The notes below the pieces were generated by a model, which did not search any database, was not told the DNA's origin, and saw nothing but the letters and a program-made list of their open reading frames with translations. From contig CP036432.1 of NCBI GenBank assembly GCA_007753675.1, forward strand, positions 3,260,394 through 3,324,393: 64,000 nt of DNA, read 5' to 3'. The stretch comes from Stieleria magnilauensis. GTDB taxonomy: Bacteria > Planctomycetota > Planctomycetia > Pirellulales > Pirellulaceae. The first letter of the stretch is position 1; every line of letters starts with the position of its first letter. The translations under genes were made by a program, and so were the position numbers. This document shows, in pieces, positions 30,501-45,500 of this stretch.

Positions 30501-33500
30501 GAGAACGAGTCGACCGGACCGATGTTGGCGTTGTAATTGACCGGTGGGTCGTAGAACACGCCGGGATTGCCGAACGAATCGACGCCCAGGGTCAACGTTC
30601 CGCCCAGATTGGTGCGCGTCGGGATCTGATCGAGCGACAGAGTTTGATTGCCGCCCTCGATGTTCGGATCGGCTTCGTTGTCGGGTCCGACCACAAAGAC
30701 GTCCAGCAAGCCGACGCGGTTGTAGCCGCTGACGTTGGGATCCCGACGAAGTGGGATGAAGAACGGCGTGTCGACGTCACCGCCGGCCTGCGTGTTGTCC
30801 TCTTTCAACGTGTACGTGATCGTCCCGTCGATGATGCGATTCGTGTTCGGATCAATCACCTCGGCGACCGTGTATTGGTCGTCGGCGCCGGCGTTGTCAG
30901 AAGTACCGGTGACGTTCGGATCGAACTGCGGCGGGTCGTTGACCGGGCGGACGTTGACGGTCACCGTCGCGTCGGTCGATTTCGGATCCGTCGGATGGTC
31001 GTCGGTGAACGTGAACACATAGATCACTTCGCCGACGAGGTTCGCGTTGGGGAACACCGTCAATCCACCGCTGGCGGTGACGATCGGCAGATCGGCCATC
31101 ACGCCTCGAGGATCGGTCACCTGGATACCGGTCAATCGATCGACCGTCGGACGTCCCTGGTCTTGCAATTCGTCTGCAGCGGTCAGTGGACCGGGCAGCA
31201 CGGTGGTGAACACATTGTTGATCGTCGCCTCGGCCGGGGTCGGATCTTCCGGCACATCGATCGAATCGAGATTTTCGATCAATGGGAAATCGTTCGCCGG
31301 ATCGACCGTGATCGTGACCGTCGCTTCCTGGATGCTCGTCTGCTCCGGCAAGCCGAGTACGGTCTGGGCGATCGGCAGCGTCGTTCGGCCGTCGTCGGCG
31401 ATGCCGTAGGTGAACTGGTCAAACGGTTGGAACGGCTGCAATCGGTTGTAGTCGTCCGCCGGCTGGTACGTCCCGTCAGTGAAGGCTCCGTTGACGAAGT
31501 TCAACGTCAACAACCCGCCTTCGGGCGTCGCCAGCGTTTCGGTTCCGGTAAAGCCGCTGGCAACCGTCACGTTACCGGCCGGTGTGGTGAACGACACGAT
31601 GCGAAGCGTTTGCTCGCTCTCGTCGTACGGTGTTCCCAAATTCACATCGAAATCGCCCGGCACGTTGGGCAATTCCGTCACGACGACCGAAGTCGTTCCG
31701 CTCAGCGTGACCGTCGGTCCCGCCGCGGCGCCTGTCATCCCGGCGTTGACCAGCAGGGTCGCGAGACGGGTGGCGAGATCATCGGCCAGTTCCGACACCG
31801 TGTAGGTCAACAGCAGATCGGTTCCGATCGAGGCGGTCGAGGAGGTGCTCAGTTCGACCACCGTCGGTTGACCGGTTGCGTCGGTGATCACCAGCGTTTG
31901 CCCGTCAACCAATGCACTTCCGTCGACCAGCGTGATCGAATCCACGGTGGTGGTGATCGGCGAGTTGGTAATCGGGCTGACACCGTCGAGCAAGTCGGCC
32001 GCGGTGAACGTCAGCAGGTTCGGCCCCGCCGGTTCGACCGCTTCGGTCATCCCGAGGGCGCGATCGTAGGCGACCGGAGCATCATTGACCGGTTCGATAA
32101 AGATCGTGCTGGTGATCGTGGCCGTTCGCGGGACCACGTTGCGGGTGCCGTCGAGTTCCTCGTCGACGCCCATGTCCTGAACTTCATACGTGAATTCGAC
32201 CTGACCGTAGATGTCGTCGGCCGGCGTGAACAGGACATCCCCTGAAGCAGCGTCGATCGCCACCGTGCCGAATCGCGGGTCCATCGAAACCGAAATGATT
32301 TCCAGTGCTCCGTCGTTGCCGTTGACGCCGAGGACTTCATCGGCCGCGACGAAGGGGTCGAGGGGATTGGTCGTCACAGCCGGTCCGGGAACATCATTGC
32401 CCAGCAGGAACGCCGCGGGGATGATCAACTGGGTATCTTCGGTCGGGACCGGGAACTGCAGGTTCTGGTCCAGATAGAAGTTGCGGTAGGCGTCGTTGGC
32501 CGGCGAGATCAGCTCGGGCAACAACACCGGATCGCTGTTTCGCGGTGCGACCAGGATGTTCGCATCCGCGTCATCGGTCAACGGTGTCCCGGCAACGGGA
32601 TTGCCATTGAGATCCAGCGATCGACCATCATCTTGGATGGTGAACGAGAACATATCCAAGATGCGGGGGTCGGCAGCGTCCCGCAGGTTGTCGCTGTTGA
32701 AGTAATCGGCACCTTGATAGTAGATCTTGGTGATGAAGGTCCGCTCGAACGTGGTCGGATCATTCGGATCGGCCGGTTCGGTCGCGAAATCTGCCCAGAC
32801 CGTTCCGAACTGCGGGGTGGTTCCGATGGCGGACTGATTGTTCGCGTCGATCGTGACACCGCCGACGGTGATCGAGATCACCCGCAGCGAGGCGATTTGA
32901 TTGGATTCATCCCACGGCGAAGTGGGGATCATGATGTCCATGTCTGCGATCGCACCGACCAGCAATTCCGAGGCAAGGAATTCCTGGGGCTGATCGGCAG
33001 GCGACTGACCGGGCTGGAACTCCAGCGCCACCAAGTTCGCATCGGCGGCCAGCGGGGCATCGTTGATCGGCGCGACGTCGATGTTGACGGTGGCGAACAC
33101 CGCATTGGCGTCGGCTTCGGGGCCGTCGTTGCGTTGTTTGCTGATGCGATAGGTGAACGAGTCCGGTCCGTGATAATCTGAGTTCGGCGTGTAGGTGAAC
33201 AGCCCCAATGAGGCGTCATCCAGGCGGACTTCGCCCCACGTCGTCAAGTAGGTGTCAGTCGTGCCTGCTTTCAGTGGCGCGTCGATAACGACCAGGCTGT
33301 TGACGAATTCGTCAGCCGGCAGACTGTCATTGGCCATCAACGAGGCTTGGCTGCCGGAGGTTCCGTCGACGACCAGAACTTCGTCTTCGTCGACCGTGTA
33401 GGTGTCGTGATCGGGCAGCGGTTCAGCGATATGGACGATATTGACCTGGTAATCCTCGACTTCACCACCGATCGCCAATCCGAACGGATCAAAGCTGCCG

Positions 33501-36500
33501 GCTGCGGAAATCCGCACTCGGGCGTAGGTCAGGCCCGTCTTGGCAGTGGCCGGCGTGAAGACGCGGACCTGGTTGACGCCATCGACGACGTCCAATCCGG
33601 AGATCAGTTTTTCGCCCTGGTCCAAGAAGTCGCCGTCGATGTTCAGGTCGACCCAGATGTCCAGTTTACCGCTGCCGGTCACAGTGATCGGCAGGACGGC
33701 ACCGGCGCGATCATTGCGATCCAGGAACGCGATCACGTCGGCCGAATCGGACGTCGGTGAAACGGTGCCGTCGGCCAGGATCAGCCCGGCGGTCGTCGCC
33801 GTCCCTCGGAACGATCCGACGGTCAGACCATCGTCATCGCCACCGGTTCCGGTGAAGTCATCGCCCACGGCCCCGACCGACGGGTTGCCATCGTCGTCGC
33901 CGTCGATCAGGCCGCCAAGAATCGGGGTGCCAGTTTCGGCGATGACATGTCGTGGACCGTCACTGGCCAACAACGTGCGATAGGTGTCCGGGGCGTCACC
34001 GAAATCGATTTCCACGTCGGGAATGATGACGGTGAATCGGGTGTTACCGTTGCGTTGGTTCGATCGCAGCAGGTTGCCCGCCCGATCGGCGATCAGCGAG
34101 TTGTCCAAGTTGATGATGTAGACGCTGGACGGTTCCCAGAGAGTCGACAGCGGTGTCAGACGCAGAATGCCACTGAGTTCGTTGTAGCCGACGACGTAGT
34201 CAACGCCCTGGACCAACGGGACCCCATTCTGGGTGATCTCAATCGCTCGATCTGAGATCGTATCGTCGTTGGGATCGTCGACGGTCAATCCGTCCACCCC
34301 GGTGCCTTCGAACGGCGAATTCGGATCGCGACCGTCACCCAGGAAGATCGTAAAGTTTTCCAGCAGCGGATCGGTCACCCAAATCACCGTGTTGCTCGGA
34401 TCGCGATCGTTGCCTTCGGAATCGTTGTCGACCGGGTTCAAAATCACCGCGTACGGTGCGTCGACGTCGGTTTCTTCCAACGCTCCACGATCACCCAACG
34501 CCGATGCATTCGGGTCGACGCGGAGTTGACCGAACGCATCACGCAGCGGTGCATTGATCGGAGACGCCGGAATGCCAAGCTCCGTTTTGAACGTCAGATA
34601 GTTCTGGCGATCTTGCTCGGTGTTCTGCGAACTGTCGACCGCCGCCGATGAACTGTCCAGGTAGTAATTGCCGTTGGCGGCATCCACGAACAGCGGTGCG
34701 GTCGCCGGTGCGGTCAGCGCGCCGGTGCCGGTGTTGCCATTGTTGGTGTTGTTCTGGAAGAAGTTCGAACGGATGACGGTTCCGGTGCCGCCATCGGTGA
34801 TTCCTCGATTGAAATCCGTGATCAAGTTGTTCATCAACGTGGGACTGGCCAGCCCCACAATTTCGATTCCGGTACCCGTTCGTCCGGATCCGACCAGCGT
34901 GTTATTGAGCAGCCGCCCGAAGGGAACCGGTCGCTGTGGGATCGCGGTCGTCTCCCCGGCGAAACGGATCCCGGACGATCCGGAGATCACGTTATTTTGG
35001 ATGACGACGCCGGGCACCAGTCGCTGGGAGTTCAACTGTGGGAAGTTGATCGTCGATCCCGGATGCGGAACGCTGCCGCCGGCTTCAGTCGTTCCCGGCT
35101 CGACGTTGATGCCAAGAATGGACGAGTTGCTGATGAAGTTCGAATCGAGAATCAGGTTGCCCTGAGCGCGTTCGCGGTTGCGATCAGCCAGCAACCCCGT
35201 ACCGCCCTGCAGCAATTGGACATTATCGATGAACGCACGGTTGGCGCCCTGCGGCGGTGCGGTGTCAGTGAAGTCGTACACCCATGTGAAGGTCGGATTG
35301 CCCGAACCGAACGTGAATTCGGCCGTGACGTAACCGGTCACACCGGAGGCCAGTGTCGGATCGAGAATCGGCTCTTCGCCCGAGTCGCTGACCAATCGCT
35401 GCGGAACGCCATCGATCAAGAATCGTAAACCGTGTGTCTCGAGCGCCGAATTGACGTCGTAGGAGAAACGGATCACACCGGCGGTATCGGAAAGCGATCC
35501 CAATTCGGCTCGCGTGACCTCGAAAATCGAAACGCGATTGGTTCCCACCGGGCCGGATTGCAGACTATTGATGCCGGTGCTTGGATTCACGTTGGTGACC
35601 GACCATGGGGCGATTTCCGAAGCGGTGAATCCGCCCAGCACCGTCGTGTCTTGGGGCAACAAGCTGGGGACAAACGTGGCGGGTTCGAAGGACAGCAATG
35701 CCGTCTCGCTCGCTTCATCCACGTGCCGGTCGTTGGTGTCAAAAATTGCACCGACGACTGGACCGACCGGGGTCAGCGCCACGTGCTCGTCCGTCCGGCG
35801 AATCTCCAACTGATACGGTCCGTTGACGATGTCCGGGAACTGTTCCGGATCCAGGTCACGGGTGCGGCTTGTGCCGGCGAACAGGTTCGTCAGCCCCACG
35901 TCGCCGTTGGTACCGGTGACCATTTCACCGCGTTCGGCGTATCCGATGATAAAGTCGTCGACAAAGAACCCTTGATGTTGGTTGTCGAGCGATCGAATCG
36001 ACCGCGCGTTGTTTGTCGTGCTGACGTATTCGCCGAACGGAGCGACGTCGGTCGCGGCGGCGGGATTGTATTCATTGTCGATGCGGCCGAGCGTGGAATC
36101 GTTGACCGAACCGGCCGAGCTGAAATCGAGCCGCAGTTTCAATCCGGTGAGACCGGCATACTGAGACAAATCCACGCGGGCTTGTCGCCACTGGCCGGTG
36201 TTGTCAAACAACTCTTGAACGATCTGCTGGCTCTGCGCTCGGGGCGTCGCGCTATTGAGCCCGGCGTCGGACAGGTGTGACAGGAATCCGGGAAGTTCAG
36301 CGGTTCCGCCGAAATCGGTCGGATCGGCGACACTGAGTTGCGAGTTGTTCGATGCGACCAGATCCCAGGTCGCACCACCATCGGCCGAGATGAAGACGCG
36401 GGCGCTGTCGCGGAACGGATCCTCGCCATCGGAATCGATGTCGGAACCGTCGTGTCCCTCGGTTTCCAAGAAGTAGCTGAAGTACAACGTTGGGCGATCA

Positions 36501-39500
36501 GCCCGAACCGACCCGTCCAAATCGAACTCGCCGGTTTCCAACGTTCCATAACCGCCTCCGGGCAGGTTGTACGACCCTTGGACGCCGTTCCCAAAGTCGC
36601 CCACGATGGCCGGGTTGCTGCTCAAGTCGGCATGGAACTCGGTCGTCAGAATGCCGTACTGGGCATTGACGCCCGGCAGGTATTGCAGGTAGTGCTCGGA
36701 GTCCGAGTTTTGATTCAGGACCCATTGTTCTAGACCAAACTGGTAGCTCACGCCGCCTTCGTCTTGGTCAAAGTTTCGGAAGCTTCCCGGCGTGCCGTAG
36801 ACCTCGCTAATGTCACCGGGTACCCGAGTGTCATCTTCGGCTTCGTTGATCCCGTGTCCGGCGTCGGTGGCGCGGAGCGAGGTCGGGTGCCAGAGGTTGA
36901 AGTCCAGCGGCGAGAATGCCAATCCGATCGCGTTGGCGCCAAACCCATTGAGTCCGGAAACGTCCATGATGAAGCTACCGGCGACTCCGGATCCGACAGC
37001 GGCTTGCAAGCTGATGCTCGCAGCGGTCGAGGGCAAGTTCAACGAGTTGTCGATTTCCAGCAGTGAAACATCGACGCCCGCGTACTGTCCGACGAAGTTC
37101 AACAGCACGCCGTTTCCTGGCGGATTCAAGACGCCGGCGGACATGACGTCGGCCGGATTGAAGGTCGGCAGTCCGATCAACGCATCGCGGACGCTCAAGA
37201 TGCCATCGGTTGCGGGAGCGATCGGCACGTCGACATTGAGCCCCGCACGGGTCTCGACGATCGACGGCGCCGGTGCGTTGGTCGTCTGGACCGTCGTCAC
37301 GACGATCGTCGGCGATGTGCCACCGGTCAGTGCATTGTTGAAAATGAACTGGGCGATATCGGTGCTCGCCAGTGCCCCGGTGAACTCGATATTGATCGTG
37401 CCGCCGGGAAGCGCGCCCGTTCCGGTCACGATGATGTTGCCGTTGAGTGCGGGAATGCCTGCTTCCAACGCCGCCTGAACGGCGGCCACGGGGGCATCCC
37501 AGGCGATCGGATCCGAGACGCCCGTGACGGGACCGGAGGCGAGCTCCAGCGTGAAGTTACCGCCGTTGGGTCCGCCGGTGACGTTGAACTGCTGGATTTC
37601 GTTTTGCAACAGGTTTTCCGTTGCCGCGGGCACCGTGATCAGCGGCACATTGCTGTCCTGCAGATCACCGGTGAATCGGATGCTCAGGGGCCCGAACGCC
37701 AGGGTCGCTCCGGTGACGATCACGTTGCCGGGACCGATCGTTGGAAGGTTCTCGAGTGCAGTTTGGACGTCACTTGCCGACGCATTCCAAGCCACCGGCA
37801 AGGTCGTCGCGCCCAGGAAACGCATCGCAAAGTCGCCGTCGTTGACCCGCGGGTCGAGCGAGATTTGCTGAATCTCGTCGCCGACCAATCCGGTATCGTC
37901 CGCGGTCAGCAGTGGCAGGTCTTTGGCCGCCAGTGCGCCGATGAACTCGACACTGACCGGGTTCGAAACCGCCAGACCGTTCAACGGGCCGCCGGTGACA
38001 TTTACGTTCCCCAGCCCACCGACGAAGGGCAGTGCGGCAATTGCCGCGCGAATCTGGGGATTCGATGCGTTGTAGGGAAGCGCCACCGAGGTGTCGACGC
38101 GTGCCACGCCGGCCCCGAACGCGTGACTGGCCGGCGACGTTCCGTTGGCTCCGCGAATCACCGAGAATTGGGCGCCGAAATCACCGGGGTTGGGAACCAC
38201 ACTGGTGACTCGCAAGTCTTCGCCGCCGATTCGAATGTTGAATCCACCGAACGATGGGAAGGGTGTTGCATCGAGAACGGACAGGGTATCCGAAACGTTC
38301 AGCACTTCGCTGAAGTTGCTGTGGTGTGCGGCCGCCGTGCCGTTGTCACCCCGCTGGTCCACCGTCAACTCGTTGGCGATCGTGTTGACAGTGTTGACGC
38401 GCATCTCTTCGTCTTGGATGCGGATCGTAAACGGTGCCGCGGGAAACGCACTCGCATTGAGGACCGGAATCGTCAACGTCGTGTCGTTGATCGCCGACGA
38501 CAGGAAATCACCGCCCGGCAGCGACAGGGTGCTGGTGGTCAACGACGTCACTTTTTCGAACACCGTCGCGGTGTCGGCGTGCGCTGCCGCAAAGGTTCCG
38601 TTGATACCTCGGGTCACCGTCCATGCAGTGCCCACGGCCGAATCGACGCGGATCTCCTCGCTGCCGATTTGGATATTAAACGGGGCGGATGGGAATTCAG
38701 ATGAGTCCTGGACTGTGATCAACGTCTGCGTCGCGTCGATATTAAAGGCGGGACTGGTGACGCCACCTTGGTCGACCACCATCGACAACGTGAAGGTCCC
38801 GCCGGATCCGGATCCGGTCGTGTTGATCGACTGCGTTTCGTTGACGCTCAGGTACGAGGGAGCGTCGGCCGCGATCGGATCGGTCGTTTGACGACCAAAC
38901 AGGCCCGCGTCGGTCGTCAGGGTAAAGAAGCCGCCATCGGGACCGGCGCCGGTGCTGAGCAATTGCGCCGCACCGCCGGATTCGAAGGCCAGGAATCCGT
39001 TTCCGGAGGTGTCAAAGGCGACGAGTTGGCCATCGGTCGTGACGGCGAACAGGACGTTCTGGTAGACCCCGCCTTCGACGTTTTGCGGACCGAGGGAGAG
39101 ACCTTGGAATTCCAGGTTGGGCACGCCGATCGCGTTGGTCGCATCGACACGATTGATCACGTCGCCGGTGGAGGGATTGATCTCCAAAAACTCGCCCGCG
39201 TCGGTCACACCGTACAGGTTGCCGGTGCCGAAGAAGTTGGCAAACGACAGACCGGTGACCCGTCCGACCAGCGGTCCGTTGGCGCCGTCACTGGCCGCGG
39301 TCGTCAACGCCGAGCTGGTCGTGATCGCCAGCGTTCCCGGCGAACCGTTTCCGCGATTGTCATCGTTGCCGCTGTAAATCACCGCGGTGATCAGTTGGCT
39401 GGCGACCGGGTCGTTGTTGATCTCATCGACGATGGCTTGAGCCGAGGGCGCGCCGGTGATCGGGGGCCCGCCGGTGCCGCCCAGCGTCAACGTGATGGTG

Positions 39501-42500
39501 TTGCCGGCGACGTTGACGACGGCGTTGGTGTTGTTGGGACGGAACGGGTTGATGACCAGATCAAACGCACCGGCCAGACCGGCGATCTTTGACTTGATCC
39601 GGATCGTCGTCTGGGGAGTCGGACCGTTGGCCGGAGGCGTGCCACGTACCGTCAGGTTGTAAGTCTGGTAGGCGACGTCGGACGGTTGAATGTCGCCCTT
39701 GACCCCGTACGTGTTGCGGGCATTGAACGTCAAGGTTGCGTCACCATCTTCGGTCGCAAGGTACAGCTTTGACGAGTTGTCCGATTCACGGACGGCATAA
39801 TACACGTCGTAAATCGGCGTCGGCGCCGTGGCGGGGCCGGTGGTCCCGACACGTCGGAACGTCAGCGCGTCGACTTCGTCGGATGTCGTGAACTGGTCGG
39901 CGCGACGGACCCGCGAAATGTTGTCCTGGATCTGGTTGGAATACGACGACGTGTTCGGGGTGGGGGTCTGGCCGTTGATGTTGTCGTTGCCGACCAGCGT
40001 GATGTTGCCCGTTTCCGGATCGATGTTGACCAACGCACCGACGCTGGACGCGTTGTTGTTGAGTCGTTGATAGCCGTACATTCGGCCATCGGTTCGAATC
40101 ACGACGTCTTGAACGTCATTGACACCGCCATTGAGCCCACCGCCGTCGGTGACACGCGTCAACCAACGCGAGCTTTGGAAGGGATCGACGGTGTAAAGGT
40201 GGTCGCTGTTGCGATTGCTGTTGTCGTTCTCCGGTTCATCCGTTGCGACGTACAACGCCACATCCTGAAGCGTGAACGGCCGCACGTTCATGCCGACGCC
40301 GGTCAACGTGTTGATGTCGAACAGGCCTTGCGGAGTCTCCGGTAGGATGTCGATTCCGCGTGACGAATAACCTTGGAATCCGAGGTGATCTTCGACGATT
40401 CGTGAAACCGAGTTGACCGGTTCGAGTCGGACCAGGCCGTTCCCCTGGTTGGCCGGATTGGCTTGGAAGACGCCGGTCAGCGCGGTCGGCAACAATCGAT
40501 CGCTCATCACCGCGACAAAGAACTCGCCACCGGGTGTCAGGTGAATCGGACCGATGTAAGCGTCTTTGGTCCCCAAGGATCCACGGCTCAGATCGTCGAT
40601 GCTGCCGTCGGCAGACGCATTGCGATCGTCTTCGACGTTGGATTCTCGTCCGATAAAGACCAGATCGCCGTCTTCGTTAAAGACCGCAACGGTGGTGTCC
40701 GCGCGGACCGCCTTGTCGGAATAATCCAGATCCAACACCACCGCAATCGTGCCGGCACTGTCGTTGACGCCGGGAATCACCTGGACGCCGGTTTGATCCA
40801 ATCGGAAGCGATACCAATCCGCATCGGTTTCGCTGGAGAGATTTCCGGAGATGCCCAACGCCGCCAGGTCCGTTTCCAGCAGGTTGACCAGTTGTTGGGC
40901 CTGATCGAACGTCTGGTTGGCGTCATTGGTTTCGCCGGCTTCACCGATCAGCGGGCTGTGGGCGGGCAATCCGCGGACATCGATTCCCGTTTCGGCATTG
41001 CGAATGTCGGCGTAGCGGACCGTCGAACCGGGGAATTCCTGGACCTGGTCGAGCCGGATTTGCAACTGGTACTCGCCACGGCTTTCGCCGCGAAGCTGCG
41101 TGAGATCACCGAGCGCCGCGGGATTGCTGCGGACCCGAACGAAATAGGTGCCGGTCTGACCGGGCGTCCCGGGTAGGGTGTAACGGAAACCGGGATCACG
41201 GAAATTTTGGGTGTAGTGGTCGCCGCCGAGCAATGGGTTCTTGATCAGCGTGGCGGCGTTCAGGTTGCCCGGGTCGGCATCGCCGGAGCGGACCGATCGG
41301 GCCAGTACGGTACCGGAGGAGTTGATAATTTCGACGACCGCGTCCAAGTTGGTGTCGGTGCGATCGATGTCGATCCAGACTTCCGTCCCCGCGGTTCCGT
41401 TGAAGCTGTAGACATCGACGTCGTCCGGGCTGGTCGGGCTGATGTAGCCTTTGACCACGAAACCGAGCCGACGGTTTTCGTCACCGCTTTTCTGGTCCGG
41501 AGCGATCACGCCCAGGTTCTGTGCGACGACGACGTTGCGGTTGACATCTCTGCCATTGGTCAACGGGTTTTCCGCTTCGCGGACGATCGCCACGTTGCGG
41601 TCGTTGCTGAATTCATCGAACAGCAATCCACGCCATTGGCCGGCCGCCCCGGTCGTGGGATTGGCCGAGTTGTTGGTGTTGCTGCTGAGTGCACCGCTGG
41701 GTGTGAACCCGGCGCCGACCGAGTCGTCGGCGAGCGAGGTGAGCACCACCGGGTGTCCGGGGGTTCCCAACACATGGATGGTGCCGCCGATGCGATCGAT
41801 GATCTCCTGCGGGCTTCCGGTGGCGGTGAAACCGGCCGAGCCGTTGGTCGCCTTGATGACCAGACTTTCCGAATTGCTGCTTTGCAGGGTCAATCCGCTG
41901 TAGGTGTGGTGATTGCCGACGATGACTTCGCCGGAGATCACGTGGACCATGTCGGTGTCTTCCCAGAAGGTCTCGGTCGTCAACAGCTCACCGCGGACCA
42001 GCATCCCGTTGATCGAGTTGCCGTCGAGTTCGTTGAGCCGCACCAACGGGCCTTTGTTGTCATCGAACTGGGAGTAGCGATCGATCGGCCCGGTCGTGCG
42101 TCCGGAGTCACGTTGGGTTTCCCAGCGCATCGCGTTGGCGTTGATGTTGATCGCCGGTCCGCTGTTGTCGATGATCGTGTTGTCCACGATGATCGGTTGG
42201 GCCCCGCGGACATAGATCGTGGCATCGCTGTGTCCGCCACGACCATTTCGCGATCCACCGCCACCGCCACCGGCGTTGGACTGCAGCGTGCTGTTGGCAA
42301 TGCGGACTTCTGCTTGATGAATTTCGACCGCGTTGAAGGGGACGGCGCCGCCTTCGATCGGTGCCGAACCACCGCCGTAGGCGATCAATGCGTTGTCGAT
42401 GCTGCCGGAGGTCGATTGGCCGAAGTACAAACCGCCCCAATCCCCGGGTGCAGGTGAGGGGCCGCTGGTCGGATCGGAGTTGAACGACCCGCTTCCGCCG

Positions 42501-45500
42501 TAACGATCATCGGCGATGGAGGTGAAGATCACGGGGCGATTCAACGTGCCTTCGGCGATCAACGCGCCGGCACCGCGTTCGGCCTCGATCCGTGATTGAT
42601 CCAGTTTGACGACCACACCGGGATCGACGACCAGCCGACCGGCCGCACGCGCGACCAGTTGGCGCGCGGGGGTCAAGAATGGACCGCCGGCGGCACCGGA
42701 AATGATCAGGTTTTCGCTCAACACGTGTGTGATGTCGGTGTCGTCAAAACGCCCCGAAACGGTCAGTTTGTCGAGCGTGGAACCGAGCGACGTCTTGACC
42801 CGAATGAACAGACCATTGACCGCATTGTCGGCGAGGAAGTTGCCGCGGATGTCCGGTCCGATTCGGTCGTTCGAATCGTCGAACGCATCGGGGCTCGCCG
42901 AGATCGCCGGGCTCTTGGCATTGGTGATCCGGTTGAATGAAATCGTCGGTCGCGAGTCCGTGACGTAGATCGGCGCGAACGGCAACTCGTTGGCGTCGAC
43001 AAAGACATTGCCACCGCCGTTGTCGATGTCGGCGTGGTTGACATAGTTCAGATAGATGCCATTGGCATCCAAATCGGCATCGGCGCGGAACACAATTCCG
43101 CCGAAGTCGCCGGGAGAGGTGCCCGGGCCGACGCCATCGGAATCGCCCCCGACCGAGTCATTGTGATAGGAACGGAATAGAACCGATTGTTCGGGAGTTC
43201 CCAGCACCTGAATCGACGCGTTGCTGCGGTCGAGGTTGCCCGACGACGTCCCGGCGTCCAGGTTCGCGCGACGCATTTTGAACAGAGCGCCGGCTTCGAT
43301 CATCACGTTGACGCCCTGCGGCACCAGGAATTCCGCTCCATCATCGAGCGCGTTACCGGAGGTGTCCTGCCCGATCAGGTACGGGCGGTTGTCAAAGGCC
43401 GTCGCGATGTCGAGGTCGTCGCCGCCGTTGGCCAGAATCCGAATCGGATTGGGCGTGGCGATCAACGTGGGCGAACCCGCGATATTGAGGTTGTTGATAC
43501 CCGAGAATTGGACGATCCGTGTCGACACACTGACGTTGACCGACGCGCTCAGACGCCCCGCCGTTTTCGCGTTGTTGATCGCCGTTTGGATGGCGGCAGC
43601 CACATCGGCCGCGGTGTTGGCAGCGCTGATGTCGACCGGATTGGATCCTAACGTGCCAAAGCGGAACGTGGCCACATTGATGCCGTCATCAATAACGAAA
43701 CGCTCGCCGTCGTTGATCGAATCGGCGCCGTCAAGTGGGACGACGATGCGGTTGCCCGCCTGCCGCAGGGCGGCTTGGGCCGTGTCAAAGGGGCTGGACA
43801 ATCGCCCGTCGCCTTCCGGTCCGGGCGTCGTGTCACTCTGCTTGCCCACATAGATCGTCGTGTCCGGGTCGTTGGATTGGAACCAGAACGAATACACGCC
43901 GCCGGGGGTGCCGTCGGCATCTCCGTCAAACGCGGTGCCGTCGGCGTCGAGCAACACGCCGTCCTGTTCGGCCTGGAAGGACAGTTGCAAATCATACGCA
44001 CCGTCGGTGGTCCCGCCGTATCCGGAATCGGGAACGTTCGGGTCGTAGTCGGTGTTACCGGTGCTGGTGATGCCGATCGAGTAGTTGCCCGCTTCGAGAT
44101 GCAATTCCAGGAACGAGTCGGCGCCAAAATATTGGTCGTTGCGGGCGATCAACTGCCACTGGCCGTCGACTTCCTGGTAGAGCGACATTGCGGTGTTGAG
44201 CAGGCTGGGTGTGGCCAATCGCTCGGCAATCGTCTCGGCCCGCAGCTGTCCCGGCTGGGCCAACGTGAAGCCATACATGTCGATGTCGGTCGAGTTCGGC
44301 GGCACGATCCGTTGCAGGTGCACGACATCATGATCGCCGGGCAAGACATCGTTGGGGACGCCGCTGCCCTGATTGGACGGAATGTCGTACGAGTGTCCCA
44401 GCCCCAGCGAGTGACCGATCTCGTGGAACATCACCGTGGTGAAACCATCGCCGAAGAACCGGTTGGCCTGGTCGTAGATGGCACCGTTTGCCAACGCAAA
44501 GCTGCCGCTGGCCAACCCGGCCACGCCGTCGTTGGGACCAAGTCCGGGGCTGACCGCACGGAAGTCGCCTTTACCGATCATCAACTGATCGCCGCCGGGG
44601 GTGGTGGCGGGGGACTCAATGAACTCATAACCCGATAGCTGCGCGTAGATCTCGAAGATCTCGCGGATGATCTGTTTTTCCTTTGCAGTGATCAGGTTGA
44701 TGTAGGGATCACCGTTGGTGTCGGTGCCGAGCGTGTCGGGGAAGTAGTAGTTGACCGTGCGAATGGCCGCGGGCACCGTCGGCTGCGTGCCCCGGGCGCC
44801 GATGTGGGCTTCCCGTTGAATTTGGCGGTGCCCCGGTTCGTCTTCGCTGCCGGCCCGCGGCGGAATCGGGATCGGTTGCCGACTGATATTGGACGTGATG
44901 CGCAGATCGGCCGACCCGAGCGTGCCGAGATCGGTGGCGCTGTCAAACGTCGAGTTGTCGTCGTCGGTCACAATCGGGCTGGCGGTCACCGCGGCGTTGA
45001 GCAGGTACGACCCCGTCGAACCATCGGCGCTGGTGATTTCAACGAAGTAATTGCCGGAGACCGCGACCGGGAAACTCAACAGGTTGTCCAAGTCCGGACC
45101 GGCGGTGACGTTGTCGAGTTCGACTTCGGTTCCACCGGGGAACTGGAGCAAGCGCAGCCGGGTGTTCAGCCCCGCTGCCTGTGGCGAAACGTTGACCGTC
45201 AACGTGCTTCCGGCAGACAGTTGCAGACTGTACAGGTCGACGTCGGCCGCGTTGTCGCTGACACCGCCGGAGTCACCGAGGAATCCGTTTTGGGCAAACG
45301 CGTTGCTCGAATTCAGGCTCCCGACCTGGATGGCCGTCGAGGGGGTCGAGTTGTCGCCGCCGGACTGACCGATATCAAGCCGATAGTTGCCTTCGGGGAT
45401 GGCTGACGCAAATTTCAACGTGACGCGATTGGCGTCCGAATCATAAGTGACCGTTTCGGCGAGCAGCGTCGCGTCATCGGCCGACGTCATCGAGCCCGAC

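Noticed and set aside
30218-32245. Plus-strand ORF of 675 codons opposite the complete giant
   Set aside because: Same reason; the minus-strand frame encodes cadherin-like repeats and the antisense product has no domain.
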